Shown here one piece after another: positions 47,013-58,986 of a DNA stretch of 64,000 nt. The translations under genes were made by a program, and so were the position numbers. The stretch lies in the NCBI GenBank assembly GCA_002917075.1, contig NTMA01000006.1, forward strand, positions 62,001-126,000, read 5' to 3'. Source of the stretch: Hawksworthiomyces lignivorus. Its lineage: Eukaryota; Ascomycota; Sordariomycetes; Ophiostomatales; Ophiostomataceae. The notes beneath the pieces were generated by a model. That model was not told where the DNA came from. It saw only the letters and a program-made list of their open reading frames with translations, and did not search any database. The first letter of the stretch is position 1. Every line of letters begins with the position of its first letter.

Positions 47013-48921
47013 ATGCGGAATTTTGCTTCCCTCTTCGCCCTCGCCGGCCTGGCCGGTCTGTCGTCGGCCACGCAAAAGCCGGACCATTCGGCCAACTGCC
47101 GCCCCAACCAGTGTCTGCTAGGTGAGTAGCTGTTTGGCGGCTACATCAACGGCTGCTGCTGCTGCATCAGCAGCAGTGCAACTCGGGCTCTGCTACCTGA
47201 GCAAAACAACTGACAGACTTTCTCAGCTCTCAGCTCGGCTCTCCACGGTCTCGAGGACTGCAACTCGTTCCTGTCGACCGAAGTGTTTTTGCCCACTCCG
47301 TAAGTCGTGTCAGCTTCCGTATACCAGCCTATACGGCGTTGTTTGAGGGCCCTGCCAAGAATGATAATGGCCCAGGTTCGCACACTACATTGAGAAGAGA
47401 GCAGTTGCTAATGCACACAACAGCGTCTACACCTACCAGCCTTCATCGGTCGAGACCATAACCCACACGGATATCGTCTCCTCCACGATCGTGAAGAGTA
47501 CCGTCGTGTCATCCCAGCCGGCTGGTGTCATTTGGGCAACCTCCGTTTCCGTTAGTGTACTCGACGTCACTGCGACGAGCACTCTTGATGTTCTTACCAG
47601 CACGGATTCAACTTTGACCGTCTCTACCACGACCACGGCTCTCAGCACCGACGTCATCGTCAGCGTCGACGTTTCTACCAGCACCACCACCACGTCTGTC
47701 ACCAGCACCGCCACTTCTACTGAAACCGACGTTTCTACCTCTTCCGCCATTTCTACCTCCACCGACGTTTCTACTTCTACCGACATTTCTACGTCTACCG
47801 ACGTTTCTACGTCTACCACTACTACTACTACATCCACCACCACTGTCACATCTACCACTAGCGAGCTCACATCCACATCCACTTCCACGAATAAGCATCA
47901 TGGCCGTGGTCTCAAGATGCGCGGTGCTGCCGATGTCGCCCCGAGAACCAGCACCGCACTCTCTACGCCGGCCTACGCCAGCATTTGCCACCACACATGG
48001 CGTTATATCAAGAACTGCAAGCGGCTTGGCGCAGAGCGGACTACCGTGACCATCGCGGCGGAGGGATCGTCTACCTTGGTCCTCTCGTCGACGAGCGTGT
48101 CCATTGACAACGTGGAGTCCACGGAGGTCGTCAGCAGCACGCTCACCAAGACGTCCACGTTCACGCTGCCATCGCTGCACTCTACCACGGTTGTCGTGAG
48201 CGCGTCGACCGACGTGGTCAGCACGTCAGTCGCCACGTCAGTTACCGGCACATCCACGCACACCATCAGCGACACGGCGATCTCGACGCTCCCAACCACC
48301 ACGACCACCACGGGCACGACCACCACCACAGACACGACAACGACCGGCACCGCCACCACGAGCACGACTACCACCACGAAGACCACCACCACCGTCAGCT
48401 CGACCACCACCACGAGCACAACGACAACCACGAGCTCGACCACCACCACCACCACCACTACGGGCACAACCACCACTACGACCACAATCTCCACCAAGGT
48501 CGCTACCAAGACCCACACCGACGTTGTGGTCGCTCCAACGCCGCACACCTTTACAGTCTCCTCATCCGGCTCTTCCGGCATCAATGGCGACTATTTGTAT
48601 CTGACTGGTAGCAACCTTGGCTTCACTAGCTTCTCCATCTTCGCCAGCTCGTTCACCATCAACACCGACAATAACTACGTCGCTGTGTTGGACAGCACCA
48701 ACACGAAGAACTTTCTCGTCATATCTGGCACTAGCATTGTGCTGAAGACGAACCCTACTTCTAGTGACACCATCCTTACGTGCCATGTCACTAACGGCCA
48801 AGCAACGGGCGCCTTGACCTGCAGCTACTATTTCAGTTACACGGGCACTGGCACTAACAAACACTTGATTGTGTCTACAACCCAGCCGTCAACCAGCTCG
48901 AAGGTCACTTTGTCAAATTAA
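47013..48921 (+). CDS. Mucin-like Ser/Thr-rich secreted protein
   Basis: Secreted protein of 559 residues from exons 47013-47121, 47227-47299 and 47424-48921. It begins with a signal peptide (MRNFASLFALAGLAGLSSA), then a small cysteine-bearing head (HSANCRPNQCLL, ALHGLEDCNSFLS). The bulk is Ser/Thr-rich: a hexapeptide repeat near residue 162 (pattern DVSTST/DISTST, 47728-47817) and a Thr-run region (48295-48490). These would be heavily O-mannosylated. Between them sits a basic KHHGRGLKMRG stretch and a two-Cys segment (YASICHHTWRYIKNCKRLG). The C-terminal about 120 residues are a non-repetitive beta-rich domain (TFTVSSSGSSGINGDYLYLT, TCHVTNGQATGALTCSYYF). No hydrophobic GPI tail is seen, so it is probably secreted or wall-bound. 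No named family recognised; adhesin-like by composition. Confidence 0.78.
47728..47817 (+). repeat. 18-bp coding repeat, five imperfect units
   Basis: Five consecutive 18-base units encode the hexapeptide pattern (D/A)(V/I)ST(S)(S/T) inside the mucin-like gene. They are followed by a run of threonine codons. Confidence 0.8.
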
Positions 48922-49668
48922 CAATGGTCTGGCTACTTGGGTTGTATTCTCTTTAAATTTTTATAATTGGATTCATAATTACAAATATTTTCATTTCTCG
49001 ACTCTCCTTAACATTTTATTATCAAATGCCTTTCAACTTGTGTGTTGTCTCACGAGTATTGAATGCAAATCGACCTTTTGCCTTCTCTTTCATTATAATT
49101 TCCCAGCGTGCTTTGTTCTATGGGTTGCCAACTACGGGGGTTACATTTTACGACGTTTGGACCACCCAGGGAAGGAGATATTCTTTTTAAAGCGCTGCTC
49201 CGTTACTCTGTAGAATAAATGCAATGATAACTGCACTGTAAATACAAAAAGCAAGCCCATTGAAATATGCTCCTTCGCTTAAACAAAACAATACGATCCA
49301 GATAAAGATGCAAGGCGAAAATATCTTGCGAGAAATTGTATCTCATTAGCAAAAGATGAAAATATTTTCTAAGCGGAAAACATTCAGAAACCCTCACGCT
49401 GCCTTCCGAAAAAGAAAAAAAAAGGGAAAAGTAAGAGGCTAAATCCTATCTCTCTTGCGCCAACATCTACGCCCTCGCTCCCTGTTATCTTTGTTGACAG
49501 AGCTCTCTATCAGTGCAACCCAGATTGCCGGTGACGCATAGTATAAGTACTGCAGGTTGTTGACGCCGGTGGCACGGCACAGCTCGGTTTAGAGAGAGGG
49601 AGAAAATGGGAGAAAGAATTTGCGGAGAGAACCAGGCTTAGCCGCGGCGGCCGCCGATGCCGTTTGCT
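48922..49668. other. Convergent 3' flanks, AT-rich
   Basis: 747 bases between the mucin-like gene and the stop of the leftward Cys-rich membrane protein. It is AT-rich (TTTAAATTTTTATAATTGG) and contains no supported gene. Confidence 0.5.
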
Positions 49669-50694
49669 TTATGGGTGCCATTCGGTGGCCGGCAGCTCCG
49701 AGGGGGGCGGCCGCGCGACGCCGTGGAGCTCCTGCGGGATGGATTGGTCGCCCTGCAGCTCGGACGCGGGCGATGACGACGTCACAAACGACCCGGGGTG
49801 CTGCAGCAGCTGCTGCTGGTGCGGCTGGAGGGCCGGGCCGGGTTGGGCCGGCGTCGGCGATACCGAGTAGTAGCTGCCGTCGGCCGCATAGCCCCCGCCG
49901 CCGTTGCTGCCAAAGTCGGACGCCCCTGCGTAGCGCGGCTTATCATCCAGGCCACCTCCGCCCATGCCGGCGGCGCCGTCTTGCGGGATGCCGCCGGCCT
50001 TCGGGCCCGTGCCGGGCGCGTGGTAGGCGGCGTCCTTTTGCTGGCGGCGCCGCCGCCATAGCAGAAAGGCGCCGGCGCCGACGAGCGCCACGGCGGCCAG
50101 CACGCCGATGACGATGCCGGCGATGGCGCCGCCCGACAGGCCGCCGCCGGACGACGGCGGCGGCGGGCTGGTCGATCCAGGCGTCTGCGTCGCCGAGTGT
50201 GATGCGGTGGAGTCGGTGGCGCCGGCGGTAGGGGAGGAGGAGGCGCCCGAGGTAGGCGAGACCGTCACGGCCGGGTTGGTCTGGGCGATCAGGGCGAGCG
50301 GGGTGAAGGCCCAGGTGGTGGCGGACGGGTGGGCGGAGCTCAGCGACGAGAAGGTGTCGTTGAGCACCTTGTTGGTGATGTTGTTGAGGAGGTCGTGCTG
50401 GGAGCTCCAGCAGATGTTGATCTGGTTCTTGGCCTCGGTGCACACCTCGCGGCCGTCGACGCAGCACCAGGTGGTGGAGCCGGTGCCGCAGTCGATGGTG
50501 CTGCCGTCGCTGGCGCATTTCTGCGTGATGGTCCAGCAGACGTCCTTTACGTCGCAGCAGTACCGCCGGCCCGTGTTGGGGTCTCGCGCGCAGGCGGCCG
50601 GCGGCTGGCACTGGAACGAGCCGAACCCGGGGCAGGTGTAGTCGGAGACATTGGAGGTGAAGAAGTAGTTGTCAAAGTAGTCTTCTACAGCCAT
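49669..50694 (-). CDS. Cys-rich single-pass membrane protein
   Basis: Predicted type-I-like surface protein of 341 residues. The N-terminal extracellular part has about ten cysteines (DYTCPGFGSFQCQPPAAC, RYCCDVKDVCW, KCASDGSTIDCG, WCCVDGREVC). A Ser/Thr/Pro stem follows (SPTSGASSSPTAGATDS, STSPPPPSSGGG), then one membrane helix (GGAIAGIVIGVLAAVALVG), a basic stop-transfer (LWRRRRQQK) and a Gly/Gln/Pro-rich cytoplasmic tail ending TEWHP. The layout resembles fungal wall-stress or surface sensors, but the Cys pattern is not that of WSC. The ATG at 50694 is the first on this strand for nearly 500 bases and leaves no signal peptide. A TTGCAG acceptor just upstream, followed by in-frame DGRRLDPAAN, suggests a missing 5' exon with the signal peptide. 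Confidence 0.7.
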   Translation of the reverse strand: MAVEDYFDNYFFTSNVSDYTCPGFGSFQCQPPAACARDPNTGRRYCCDVKDVCWTITQKCASDGSTIDCGTGSTTWCCVDGREVCTEAKNQINICWSSQHDLLNNITNKVLNDTFSSLSSAHPSATTWAFTPLALIAQTNPAVTVSPTSGASSSPTAGATDSTASHSATQTPGSTSPPPPSSGGGLSGGAIAGIVIGVLAAVALVGAGAFLLWRRRRQQKDAAYHAPGTGPKAGGIPQDGAAGMGGGGLDDKPRYAGASDFGSNGGGGYAADGSYYSVSPTPAQPGPALQPHQQQLLQHPGSFVTSSSPASELQGDQSIPQELHGVARPPPSELPATEWHP

Positions 50695-53600
50695 GTTGGC
50701 GGCTGGGTCTAGGCGACGCCCGTCTGCAACGATGGGAGGCGGTAAAGCTAGTGACAGAAGGGACAAGGTGTATAGAGACGACAAGAGGTAGCAAGACAAG
50801 CAGATGTTGTCACGCACCGCTATCGTCAGGTGAAAATAATACCAGGCGGAACAGCAAAGAGGCCCCTGGGCGGAAAACCAAAAACTGGGGCACAATGGAT
50901 GCCAAGAAGTAGAGAAGGACCAGCGGTATAAGAGTAAAAGAAAGAAAAGGAACAACAGGCCACAATGAGCAGAGTAAGATTACGGAAAATGAACAACGAA
51001 TGTGAAGAGGCAGACAAGTACTCAAAGTCTGCCCGTCAGCAACAACGTCGCGTTTATTCCGTAAGCAGGCTCCAGAAAAGCAGGGTAGGAATGTTTAATC
51101 CCAGACTTTGGTGATTTGGCAATATGGTTTCACTGCAACTCTGTTGAAAATCGAAGAGTCTGGTCCCTTTTGGGAATGATATCTAAGCATGGAATCAATA
51201 CAAAGAGAAACAGAAACGGAACACGAGGATAAGCAAATGGAGAAGACAAAATATCAAAACATTTACTACGAAATAATATCAAGGAGATTCTCCAACTACT
51301 CAAAACGTTGTGCTTGGCAGCTTTATGATTAACAGTCACAACATGGAGCAATTGGGCTCAGCTCATGATCCCCTCCATGTCTCGTTTTGCACAGTGCAGA
51401 GACCGTCCTGCGTCTTCGTACATAGTATCTCTTCTGCCCCTTTCATGGCTTCCAGGAACGAAGCATACAAGTACGGATTTTGAGAACGGAAAACGGCAGT
51501 CAGAAATTGAGAGTGAATCACCAATCATTGTCTGGCGTAGTATTACAATAATACAAATCATAATACCCCTTCCCACAAAAATAAAAAGGGGCGCAGCACC
51601 TCAGGGGATTAGTTCACAGGGCTTGGCTAGTGAAAACGGCCATGTCGCCGCAGTCTCCTGCAACAAGTACAACCTTACTCGTGCATGTACGAACTCTTCT
51701 TCCAGGGCAAGGTTTGCTGGCGGGTCTGCGATGGCATCTCGCCTAGAAGGGCGCGGTAAAGAAGGGAAAGTAGAGAGTTAGACCGTTCGCATGTAGGGGC
51801 AATCCTAGCAATCGTGTGGGCGAGGATGTCTGGGATCAGGCGGGAGGGGCGCACGGATGCACTCCAAACTCCGTTCTCTGGAAGCGTCGCACTCTGAAAG
51901 GGGCGACCTGTCTTTCTTTTTTGGCGCGTCTAGGATCCTGATCCTTCTGACTTGGCATTGAACAAGGCCACCAAAACGAGCAGCTTCAAAACGGTGCTGC
52001 GACGACTTGTCTTGCAGCTTTCATTTGCTTTTCGTCTTGCTTTTCGTCTTGCTTTTCGTCCCGCCTTGAATCCTTATCAGGCTCATGATCATTTAGGTTC
52101 GTCGTTGCGCTCCAGACGCTGCCAATCTCCATCCTCAACTGTGGAATAGAAATGGCTTGTTCGGTTGGCCCTGCTGCAGCTCCATAGCTTCTAACATGTG
52201 GAATACACAAGTAGCGGCTTTGGAGATTGCTTGTAGTTTACTATTTTAAGCCCCTTGGTAAGTGTCAATAAATTGAGGCGGCTAAAGGGGTGTAAAGCGG
52301 CCTGCTTGCTTCGCCTTGGGCAGTGGCCTCATTTCTTATTGTGGCTGTTTGGGGGTTCCTTTCTCTTGGCTCGTTGCATAGTCGGTTCGCGCGAATACCT
52401 TAGATCCGAGTCCGGGCGATTAAAAGCAGGTCTGGTCCATCGTTACAACGAACTGCACCCTTCGGATCAACTTTCAGTTGACCACTGAGAAGTCGATTAC
52501 ATTATATGTCTTATACAACAGATGAAAGGAGTTTAGATAAGAGACAATAAAAGAACGCTTCTTCTGGATGAGTATTATTGACCCTGTCGTCGACGATACA
52601 TATTGTCAAGAGTTTGAAAAGAGAACTAGAGCGGTTGTTGTTTTCCGCTTTATATCTACGTATTGCAAATTCTTTTTGGGTGCAGAAGTTGCAAGCATAT
52701 GTTAGAGGTCTTTTTTTATCGAATAAACACAACCTATACCCTAGTCCTGCTCTTCGATCCCTCTCTAATAAAAAAAAAAGAAAACGCTTAATAGACTTTA
52801 TGCTTCTACCTGGCGGAATTTTGTTATAATTATTCGTGAGCCTGAGAACAGAAACACAGCATTATTTCTCACAATAACTATCTTCTATTCATTTTCTATG
52901 TTTTTCTATTTGCTTATTTTTCACTGTCACTCCTATGGTGTATTTTCGCCAAACAACTTTCGAGCCACTATATGAAAAATAGAAGAATACGTAGAGGATA
53001 TAGTCTGTAGGTTCATGACGCTTTATTTCAAGAGTGCTTTCAGCTGAGACTATTCAGAGAATAAAAAAGAATGCCTCCGACTCTGCCATGGAGATAATGA
53101 ATAGTCAGATGTATTGATACGGCGAGCTGTCAATGAGCACTGAGACCCACTTGGTGATGTGAGTTTGACAGCCTCGCGAGCGGGCTGAGGGCAGGACGAA
53201 TGAGAATTGCATGCTGAGTGTAATTGAGCCTCAATTTTGACATTCGAAGGGGGGCTAGCAGGACAATACTAATGGCCACTCCCAATAAATGAGCAAGAAG
53301 GCAAAGGTCTTGGCGAGGCTGATGATGACAAGCGGCTGATCAGCTAGGAAAGACATATCCTGTGGTTGGCCGTTCCCCAAGCAAATCAAAAAAACAGAAA
53401 TCAACAAGACAACCCCTCTTCTTCACTCCTCAAAAGAAAGTAGTGTAGGCATGACGACTGCTGCTTTGGTCTTGCCACTCTCAAATAACCGTATGAGCGG
53501 CATCTAGCGGGCAATGTGCTACGTGATGAAAGCAGAATGGGGCGGTTGGTGTGGATTCACGTTGCGGCGGAGAGATTTCACTATTGCATGTCTTTGAAAA

Positions 53601-53962
53601 ACGCCCCAAAAATACCAAAGTACGAACGATCAAAGAAAATAAAAGCAAAATGGAGGTCTTATCTGCGGACCGAAAATACCATGACAAAGACGACGCCTAC
53701 TTTAACTCACCCCAAACGAAGGATTCCTTCCTGAGAACCCTCTCTCCCAAAAAATTGCCCACCCCGAAGAAGAAGAGAAAAGGTGTGGACAAAACAGAAG
53801 AGAAAATAATCTTTAGATACATCAAGACGTTCACATCTTGTCAGATGTGAGTATATAAAACCGCATAAAAATTCATGGGGATCTCTGTCTCTTTAACGAG
53901 GAAGAGCAGGACCAAAAGAAGCCAGCCAGAAAACGCAAACAAAATGCAACGGCTCTTCGTTA
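50695..53962. other. Long gene-poor region
   Basis: About 3.3 kb without a supported gene. It holds a threefold direct repeat of TTGCTTTTCGTC (52025-52060) and many AT-rich stretches. A 138-codon frame at 51365-51781 and a lysine-rich 99-codon frame at 53551-53850 were examined and not accepted. Confidence 0.5.
52025..52060 (+). repeat. 12-bp tandem repeat, three copies
   Basis: Three perfect head-to-tail copies of TTGCTTTTCGTC in otherwise non-coding DNA. Confidence 0.9.
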
Positions 53963-56188
53963 TTATGACCCTAATCCGATGAGCTCGAAAACAACCGGGA
54001 TGACCTCCACGGCCAGCCATGCAATGCCTGCTTTGTTAGCTGGGGGGTCTGAGGAGAAGAAGGGAGAAAGGCGGGAGACGAGGACAAAAAAGAAAGGAAG
54101 GCCAGTTGCAGCTGCTTACCTGTGTATACAATCAGCTTGGTGACCACCTCGACGTCGTACCGCACGCGAGGCTTCACCAGCTTCTCAAACATCTCTTTCT
54201 CGCCCAGCTCATCTTGCCGGCCCACAAACAGCTCCGGCTCGTCATTGTCCAGGCCCTCGCCGCTGCCGCCGGCCCCTCCAGCGGTGGTGTCGACAGCACC
54301 ACCAGCACCAGTCGCGCGCAGCTGGGGGGAGATGGATGCCCGCGGTGCCTCCACCACGGTGCCTTGGCCCATCATTTCCTCGAACTGGGCCAGCGCGTTC
54401 TTCTGGACGCCCGACGCCACCGAGCCCTTGCCTTCGCGGTCGTTGGCGGTGGCGTCACCCAGGCCGCTCGGGGCCCCGTTTTCAAAGGGCGGCTCCGCAT
54501 GCTCGCGCAGGTCGAAGAAGCTGCTCTTGCTCCGCACGCTGCCCTGGCTGCCGATGCTCTCGCGCCGCCGCCGCTCACGGTAGGCTAGCGTCTCGTACGC
54601 ATCGGCCGCGCTCTGCGGGCCGATGCTGACGGAGCGGCCGCGCCGGGCGTTGCGGATGTTGCGCACCATGATGGGGATGTCGCTGACGCTGGGGATGACG
54701 TTATCGGTGCGCAGCTGCAGCACCTGGGGAATGTTGCCGTACTCGCTGGCCTGCACGAAGAAGCGGCGGGGCAAGTTGAGGCCGCGGGTCTCGATGATGC
54801 GGAACAGATGCGGCAGGGTCTTGAGCAGCGTGGGCTTCATGACTTCGCGCCACGCAAAGACGACCAGTACGCCGAATACGATGCGCGCCAGCGCGATCGG
54901 CAGGCTTGGAGCGGCGATGCCGCCCGGTACTAGCGCCAGCACTCTCCGCAGGCGGGAGATGTGCCAGGTCCCAATTTCCAGGCCAATCATGACGCCGGCA
55001 AACGCAACGGAGTCGTCGAAGCAGGGGCAGTCGTCGGCCGGCTCGGGGTGGATGCGCACAAGGATAATGATGATCAGAGCAACGGTCAGCGGTGCGCTCC
55101 AGGAGCTTTGCTGCATGTACAGCTCCAGCGACGGCACCCAGTAAAGCTCGATCCAGCTGATGACGGCGCCGAGAAGGCCGCCAATGATCACGTCCACAAA
55201 TCCGTGCATTCCGCAATACAGACGACCGACCACGATGGAGAAGGCGTAGAAATAGCTGAGGCACTCGAGCACGAACTTGGTCGTGGGGGAGAAGTCGGAG
55301 ACACTCAGCTGCAGTACAGCGTAGACGGCGACAGAGACGGCATTGGTGGAGTGGGTCGACGGAAAGCCGTACTCGAGGGCTACGGAGTCGGACATGGTGA
55401 TGCGGTGTAGCGGGGGCGAGAGGGGCCGGGGAAGTGAGCACATGTCCTTGATGAAGCCGCTGAAGAAGACACCAGATGCTAGGATGTGTACAAGCCTGCG
55501 GGAGAGGGGCATTCGTTCGTCAGCAAGACTCCCATCCCCATGTTCATGTTTCGTGCGCAGCCTGCCGCCAAGAAGGAGGGGTTCTTACCCTTTTCCAAAC
55601 TGTGTGTAGTCAAACCAGAAGAGCATAGGCAGCCCGATCATGAAGAAGGTGTGCGTGCCCAGATTTGCGGTAATGGCAAAGTAGCTGTCGAGCGCCGGCG
55701 AGCGCATCTTGCTCTGGAAGTAGGCTAGATACGGCGTCTCCCAGCGGACCAGGGGCAGCAGCCGCTGGCGCAACCGGTACCGCCATCGTGGCAGCGCCCG
55801 TTTGTCTGCAATGTTAGTGGGCCGGGGCTCTCCTGCTGAAGCAAATTGGACTGTGTCTCGACATACAGTGATCTAAGCTCTTCAGCCCCGCGTCGACGAC
55901 TTCTGTGCCACCGGCGCCGCCCTTGCCCTCGCCTGCTGGACCGTCGGTGTCGGCCGCCACTTTGATTGCCGGGATCGACAGTCCGCTCCCCACCGCTGCG
56001 CCGCCCCGACCAGCGCCATCGTGTGCTGCGCTGCTCATTGGAGGCGGCGGCTGCTTCGAGGAAGAGGACGAGGTAGCAGTAGAGAAGAGAGAGGTGTTAT
56101 TGCTGCTGCTGCCGTTGGCAGTTGGGTTACCATCGAAGGAAGAGGAATCGGTAGACGAAGACGCAGCCGGAGGTCGAAATCTCGACAT
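53963..56188 (-). CDS. LCB3: Sphingoid-base-phosphate phosphatase (Lcb3/Ysr3 type)
   Basis: Membrane phosphatase of 666 residues that removes phosphate from dihydrosphingosine/phytosphingosine 1-phosphate at the ER. Exons are 56188-55867, 55805-55589, 55495-54120 and 54048-53963. After a Ser/Gly-rich N-terminus (about 1-100), the PAP2 motifs appear in order: KDMCSLPRP (Lys near 196), YGFPSTHSTNA (near 225) and GRLYCGMHGFVDV. Several hydrophobic helices surround them (YFAITANLGTHTFFMIGLP, LTVALIIIILV, IVFGVLVVFAW). The loop near 470-600 is polar and Gly-rich. The last small exon must be read through the splice GTAAGC/CTCAG to give DPPANKAGIAW...FELIGLGS; reading on without splicing gives a frame that ends at 53971 and is wrong. 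The ATG at 56188 (MSRFRPPA) was preferred to an in-frame upstream one. Confidence 0.92.
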
Positions 56189-57214
56189 CCGGGAGACAGA
56201 GAGGGCCGTAGAGGGGAAAGCCCAGAGGAGACGAAGGACGAGGAGAACAAAGGGCAAAAAAAGAAAAGAAAGGCTCCGTTCGAAAAAGGCCCCAAAAAAG
56301 GTGGAGATGAGAATGGGGGAATTGGTTATGTACGTGTATGTTTTGGCGGTGCTTAGATGTCGGTGGACGTAGACCTTTCCCTTTGCGCGTAGATAAACGA
56401 TCAGTCAGGCCATTGGCGCCTCTGGTCCGCACGTCTCTCTCAATAGTTTTAGACCCCCTGGCCTCGTTTGCCGAAGAATTCTTCAGGAGCGAAGCAGGTG
56501 CGATCCAGGGCACAAAAAAAAGATGGAAGGAGCAGAAGAGAAATTTCAAAAGAACAAAAAGCCTATAAGAGGAAGGAGGCTATTAAGAAGCTCCTGCCTA
56601 TAGATGCTGTCTAACAAAAACGGCAGCCGCAAGGCAAGGAGAAGAAGACCAAAAAAGGAGGAAGCAGCAAGACGGGAACACAGTAAGACGGATCTTGCCA
56701 ATTCGCATGTGCTCCAAGGACGGTGCGATGGGATTGGCGCATGCATTGGATTGGCTGACGGCGGGTTGTGGTGGTGGGTGGTGTAGTGCGATTAGGCCTG
56801 ACTACAGGACTGAGCGCGTCTCTTAGAAAAAAGGGGCAGCTGTTTTAGCGCAATGCCGCCTGCCCGACTGCCAAAGGTGACACTGTGTCTTGCCCCACGC
56901 CGGGGATAGAAGAACACAATGAAAAATAATATGTGTAATAATAAGCGTGCTCTGTAACTCTGTACGTACTAAAATTTAAATAAGAAAAAAAAAAAAGCAA
57001 ATAAAATTTGTATGTACTCCAATTGGGAAGGAAAGACGTCAGTCAGCCCCTGGCAAGCAGATGGGTCTCTTCAACCAATAGGAAGCTTAATCTTTTTCTT
57101 CCTTGTTCTCTTAGAGCTCTAGAAAGGCAGACCAGGAAATACCTTCACGTGCACGTCCCTAAGACACAGATGCGGCACCATATGCACCGCGGTTCATTGT
57201 AGCATATTTCCAAG
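56189..57214. promoter_or_regulatory. Divergent intergenic region
   Basis: About 1 kb between the leftward sphingolipid phosphatase and the rightward reductase, expected to hold both promoters. It is purine-rich on the plus strand near 56220-56300 and 56600-56680. No supported gene. Confidence 0.4.
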
Positions 57215-58875
57215 ATGAAGCTGAGGATTCGGCCGAGTTTAGCGGCAGCTCTGCGGCCAGCCCCTGCTCGCTGCCCTGTCCATGTTCAGCGCTGTATCAC
57301 CACCTCCGCCAGCAGCGGCGGAGATAGTGGCGTTAGTAGCGGTGGCGGCGGCGGCGGCGGCGGCAGCAGCGCCAGCAAGATGACGCGCCTTCCCACGCCG
57401 CCGCACCGCCCGTCCAAGCTCCCCAGCAAGACCGCCATCGTGACGGGCGGCAGCCGCGGCATCGGCTGGGCCATCGCGTACGGCCTCGCCCTCGAGGGCG
57501 TCTCGTGCACGCTGGTCGGCCGCGACAAGGCCGCCCTGCTGCGCGCCGTGGCGTCTCTGCCCCGCCTGCCGCCGCTGCGGATGTCAGGAAGGGGTCCGGT
57601 GCCAACGACGATGGCGGCGGCGGCAACGCCGTCGACGGCGACGGCCGCAGCGGGATCCGCAGCGGAGCGAGAGCAGGCCGACGGCGAAGGCCCCACGTCC
57701 GTGGGCCAGCACGCCTACATGGTCGGAGACGTCCGCGATACCAGCCTGTGGGGGGCGCTGTTTTCGCGCACCGTATGTAGCGTCTCTCTATTTTCGTTTT
57801 TGGCCCTCTAGGCAAGCAATTTCTGTTCTTGTTCTGCTGACGCAGGAGATTGTCACTCCAGGCGCACGCCGAGATCTTGGTCAACGCCGCCGGCGTGACG
57901 CACAGCAGCGTCCTTGCGCGCATCACACCAGCGGAGATCCGCGACGTCCTCGATGTCAATCTCTACGGCACTACCCTCGGATGCCGAACTGCCATGCGGT
58001 CGTGGCTCAAGCAGCGCAGCGCAGGTACGCTTCCTTCACAACTGTCTCTTTGCGTCCCTATGCTTTTTTCTCTCTGCTAACGGTCAGACCGCTGCATCAT
58101 CAACATCAGCAGCCTGCTGGCCCAGCGCGGCGGCTACGGGGCCGCAGCGTATGCTGCCTCCAAAGCGGGAGTAATTGGTAGGTGTAGCATCTACAAGAGC
58201 ATTGGGGAAGGCGGTTCGTCATTTATACTGATGCGCTGATAGGATTGACGCGGGCTGTCGCCGAAGAAGGCGGTGGGCGGCGCATCCGAGCCAATGTTAT
58301 CCTTCCTGGCTACATCCAGACGGATATGATTGCAAGTAAGTCAGAAAAACTTTATTCCTTAGTCTTTTCTACTTTGATTCCCCTTTCCCGTTTATCTGGA
58401 CATGGCATGGCTTCCCTTGGCCGTGGCTCTGTTTGTATTTCCTTGGACCGCCTCCTCCACACAAAACCCCTTCACTGGTATCGTTCCCTTCCCATTGTTC
58501 CCCTGTGCCTTGCCGGCCCTGTCTAGTTGACAAACCATGATGGTCCCCCCTTGCTATGGTATTGAAAAAAAAAATATGAGAATGGACAGGAAAAACCTAC
58601 GAATACAGTAAAACAAGATTGGATGCATAGAGCACCAATACAAACCAACCATGGCGCAAAACTCCCAGTGGAAGAAGATCCAACAACGAAGAGCAACAGC
58701 TGACTCCTTGGTAGATCTGTCGGAGAGCCAACTAGCCGAGATGAAAAAGCGCATCCCCGCGAAGCGGCTTGGGGAGCCTGACGAGGTGGCCAACGCCGCC
58801 TTGTTTCTCATCAAGAACGATTACGCTAACAATTGTGTACTCAACCTCGACGGGGGGCTGAGCGCAGCAACATGA
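57215..58875 (+). CDS. OAR1: Mitochondrial 3-oxoacyl-[ACP] reductase (SDR)
   Basis: Short-chain reductase of 354 residues that likely reduces 3-oxoacyl-ACP in mitochondrial fatty-acid synthesis, which feeds lipoate. Exons are 57215-57772, 57862-58024, 58088-58177, 58243-58335 and 58715-58875. A basic transit-like N-terminus (MKLRIRPSLAAALRPAPARC) and a Gly-rich spacer precede the NADPH motif VTGGSRGIGWAIA (near 77). The catalytic set is intact: Asn in ILVNAAGV, Ser in INISSLLAQ, and Tyr262/Lys266 in YAASKAG, with the C-terminal NCVLNLDGGLSA. A low-complexity Ala/Thr insert (about 125-165) sits between the second and third strands, where yeast Oar1 and bacterial FabG are short. The last intron is unusually long (379 bases). 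It converges on UBA2 with only 111 bases between stops. Confidence 0.87.
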
Positions 58876-58986
58876 TCCACCAAAGAGAACAGCTTTTGGA
58901 GAGAAGTACATCGGAAGACTGGCCGTCGTGACGGAGAGACTCCAGGGCATGAAATGAACAAGAAACCTGAACTCCGCTTAATCCAA

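Noticed and set aside
48003..48584. 193-codon valine-rich frame on the minus strand
   Set aside because: Antisense of the threonine repeats of the mucin-like gene (ACC/ACG read as GGT/CGT or GTG/GTC). No start context or domain.
49943..50641. Frames of 177 to 222 codons overlapping the Cys-rich membrane protein
   Set aside because: Alternative frames of a GC-rich exon. The accepted frame has the Cys pattern, membrane helix and stop-transfer.
51365..51781. 138-codon plus-strand frame
   Set aside because: No codon bias or recognisable domain, in a region where all frames are of similar quality.
53971..54050. Unspliced C-terminus of the sphingolipid phosphatase (ending SRLFSSSSD)
   Set aside because: Splicing at GTAAGC/CTCAG gives a hydrophobic, better-formed end (VEVIPVVFELIGLGS), whereas the read-through frame is Ser/Pro-rich.
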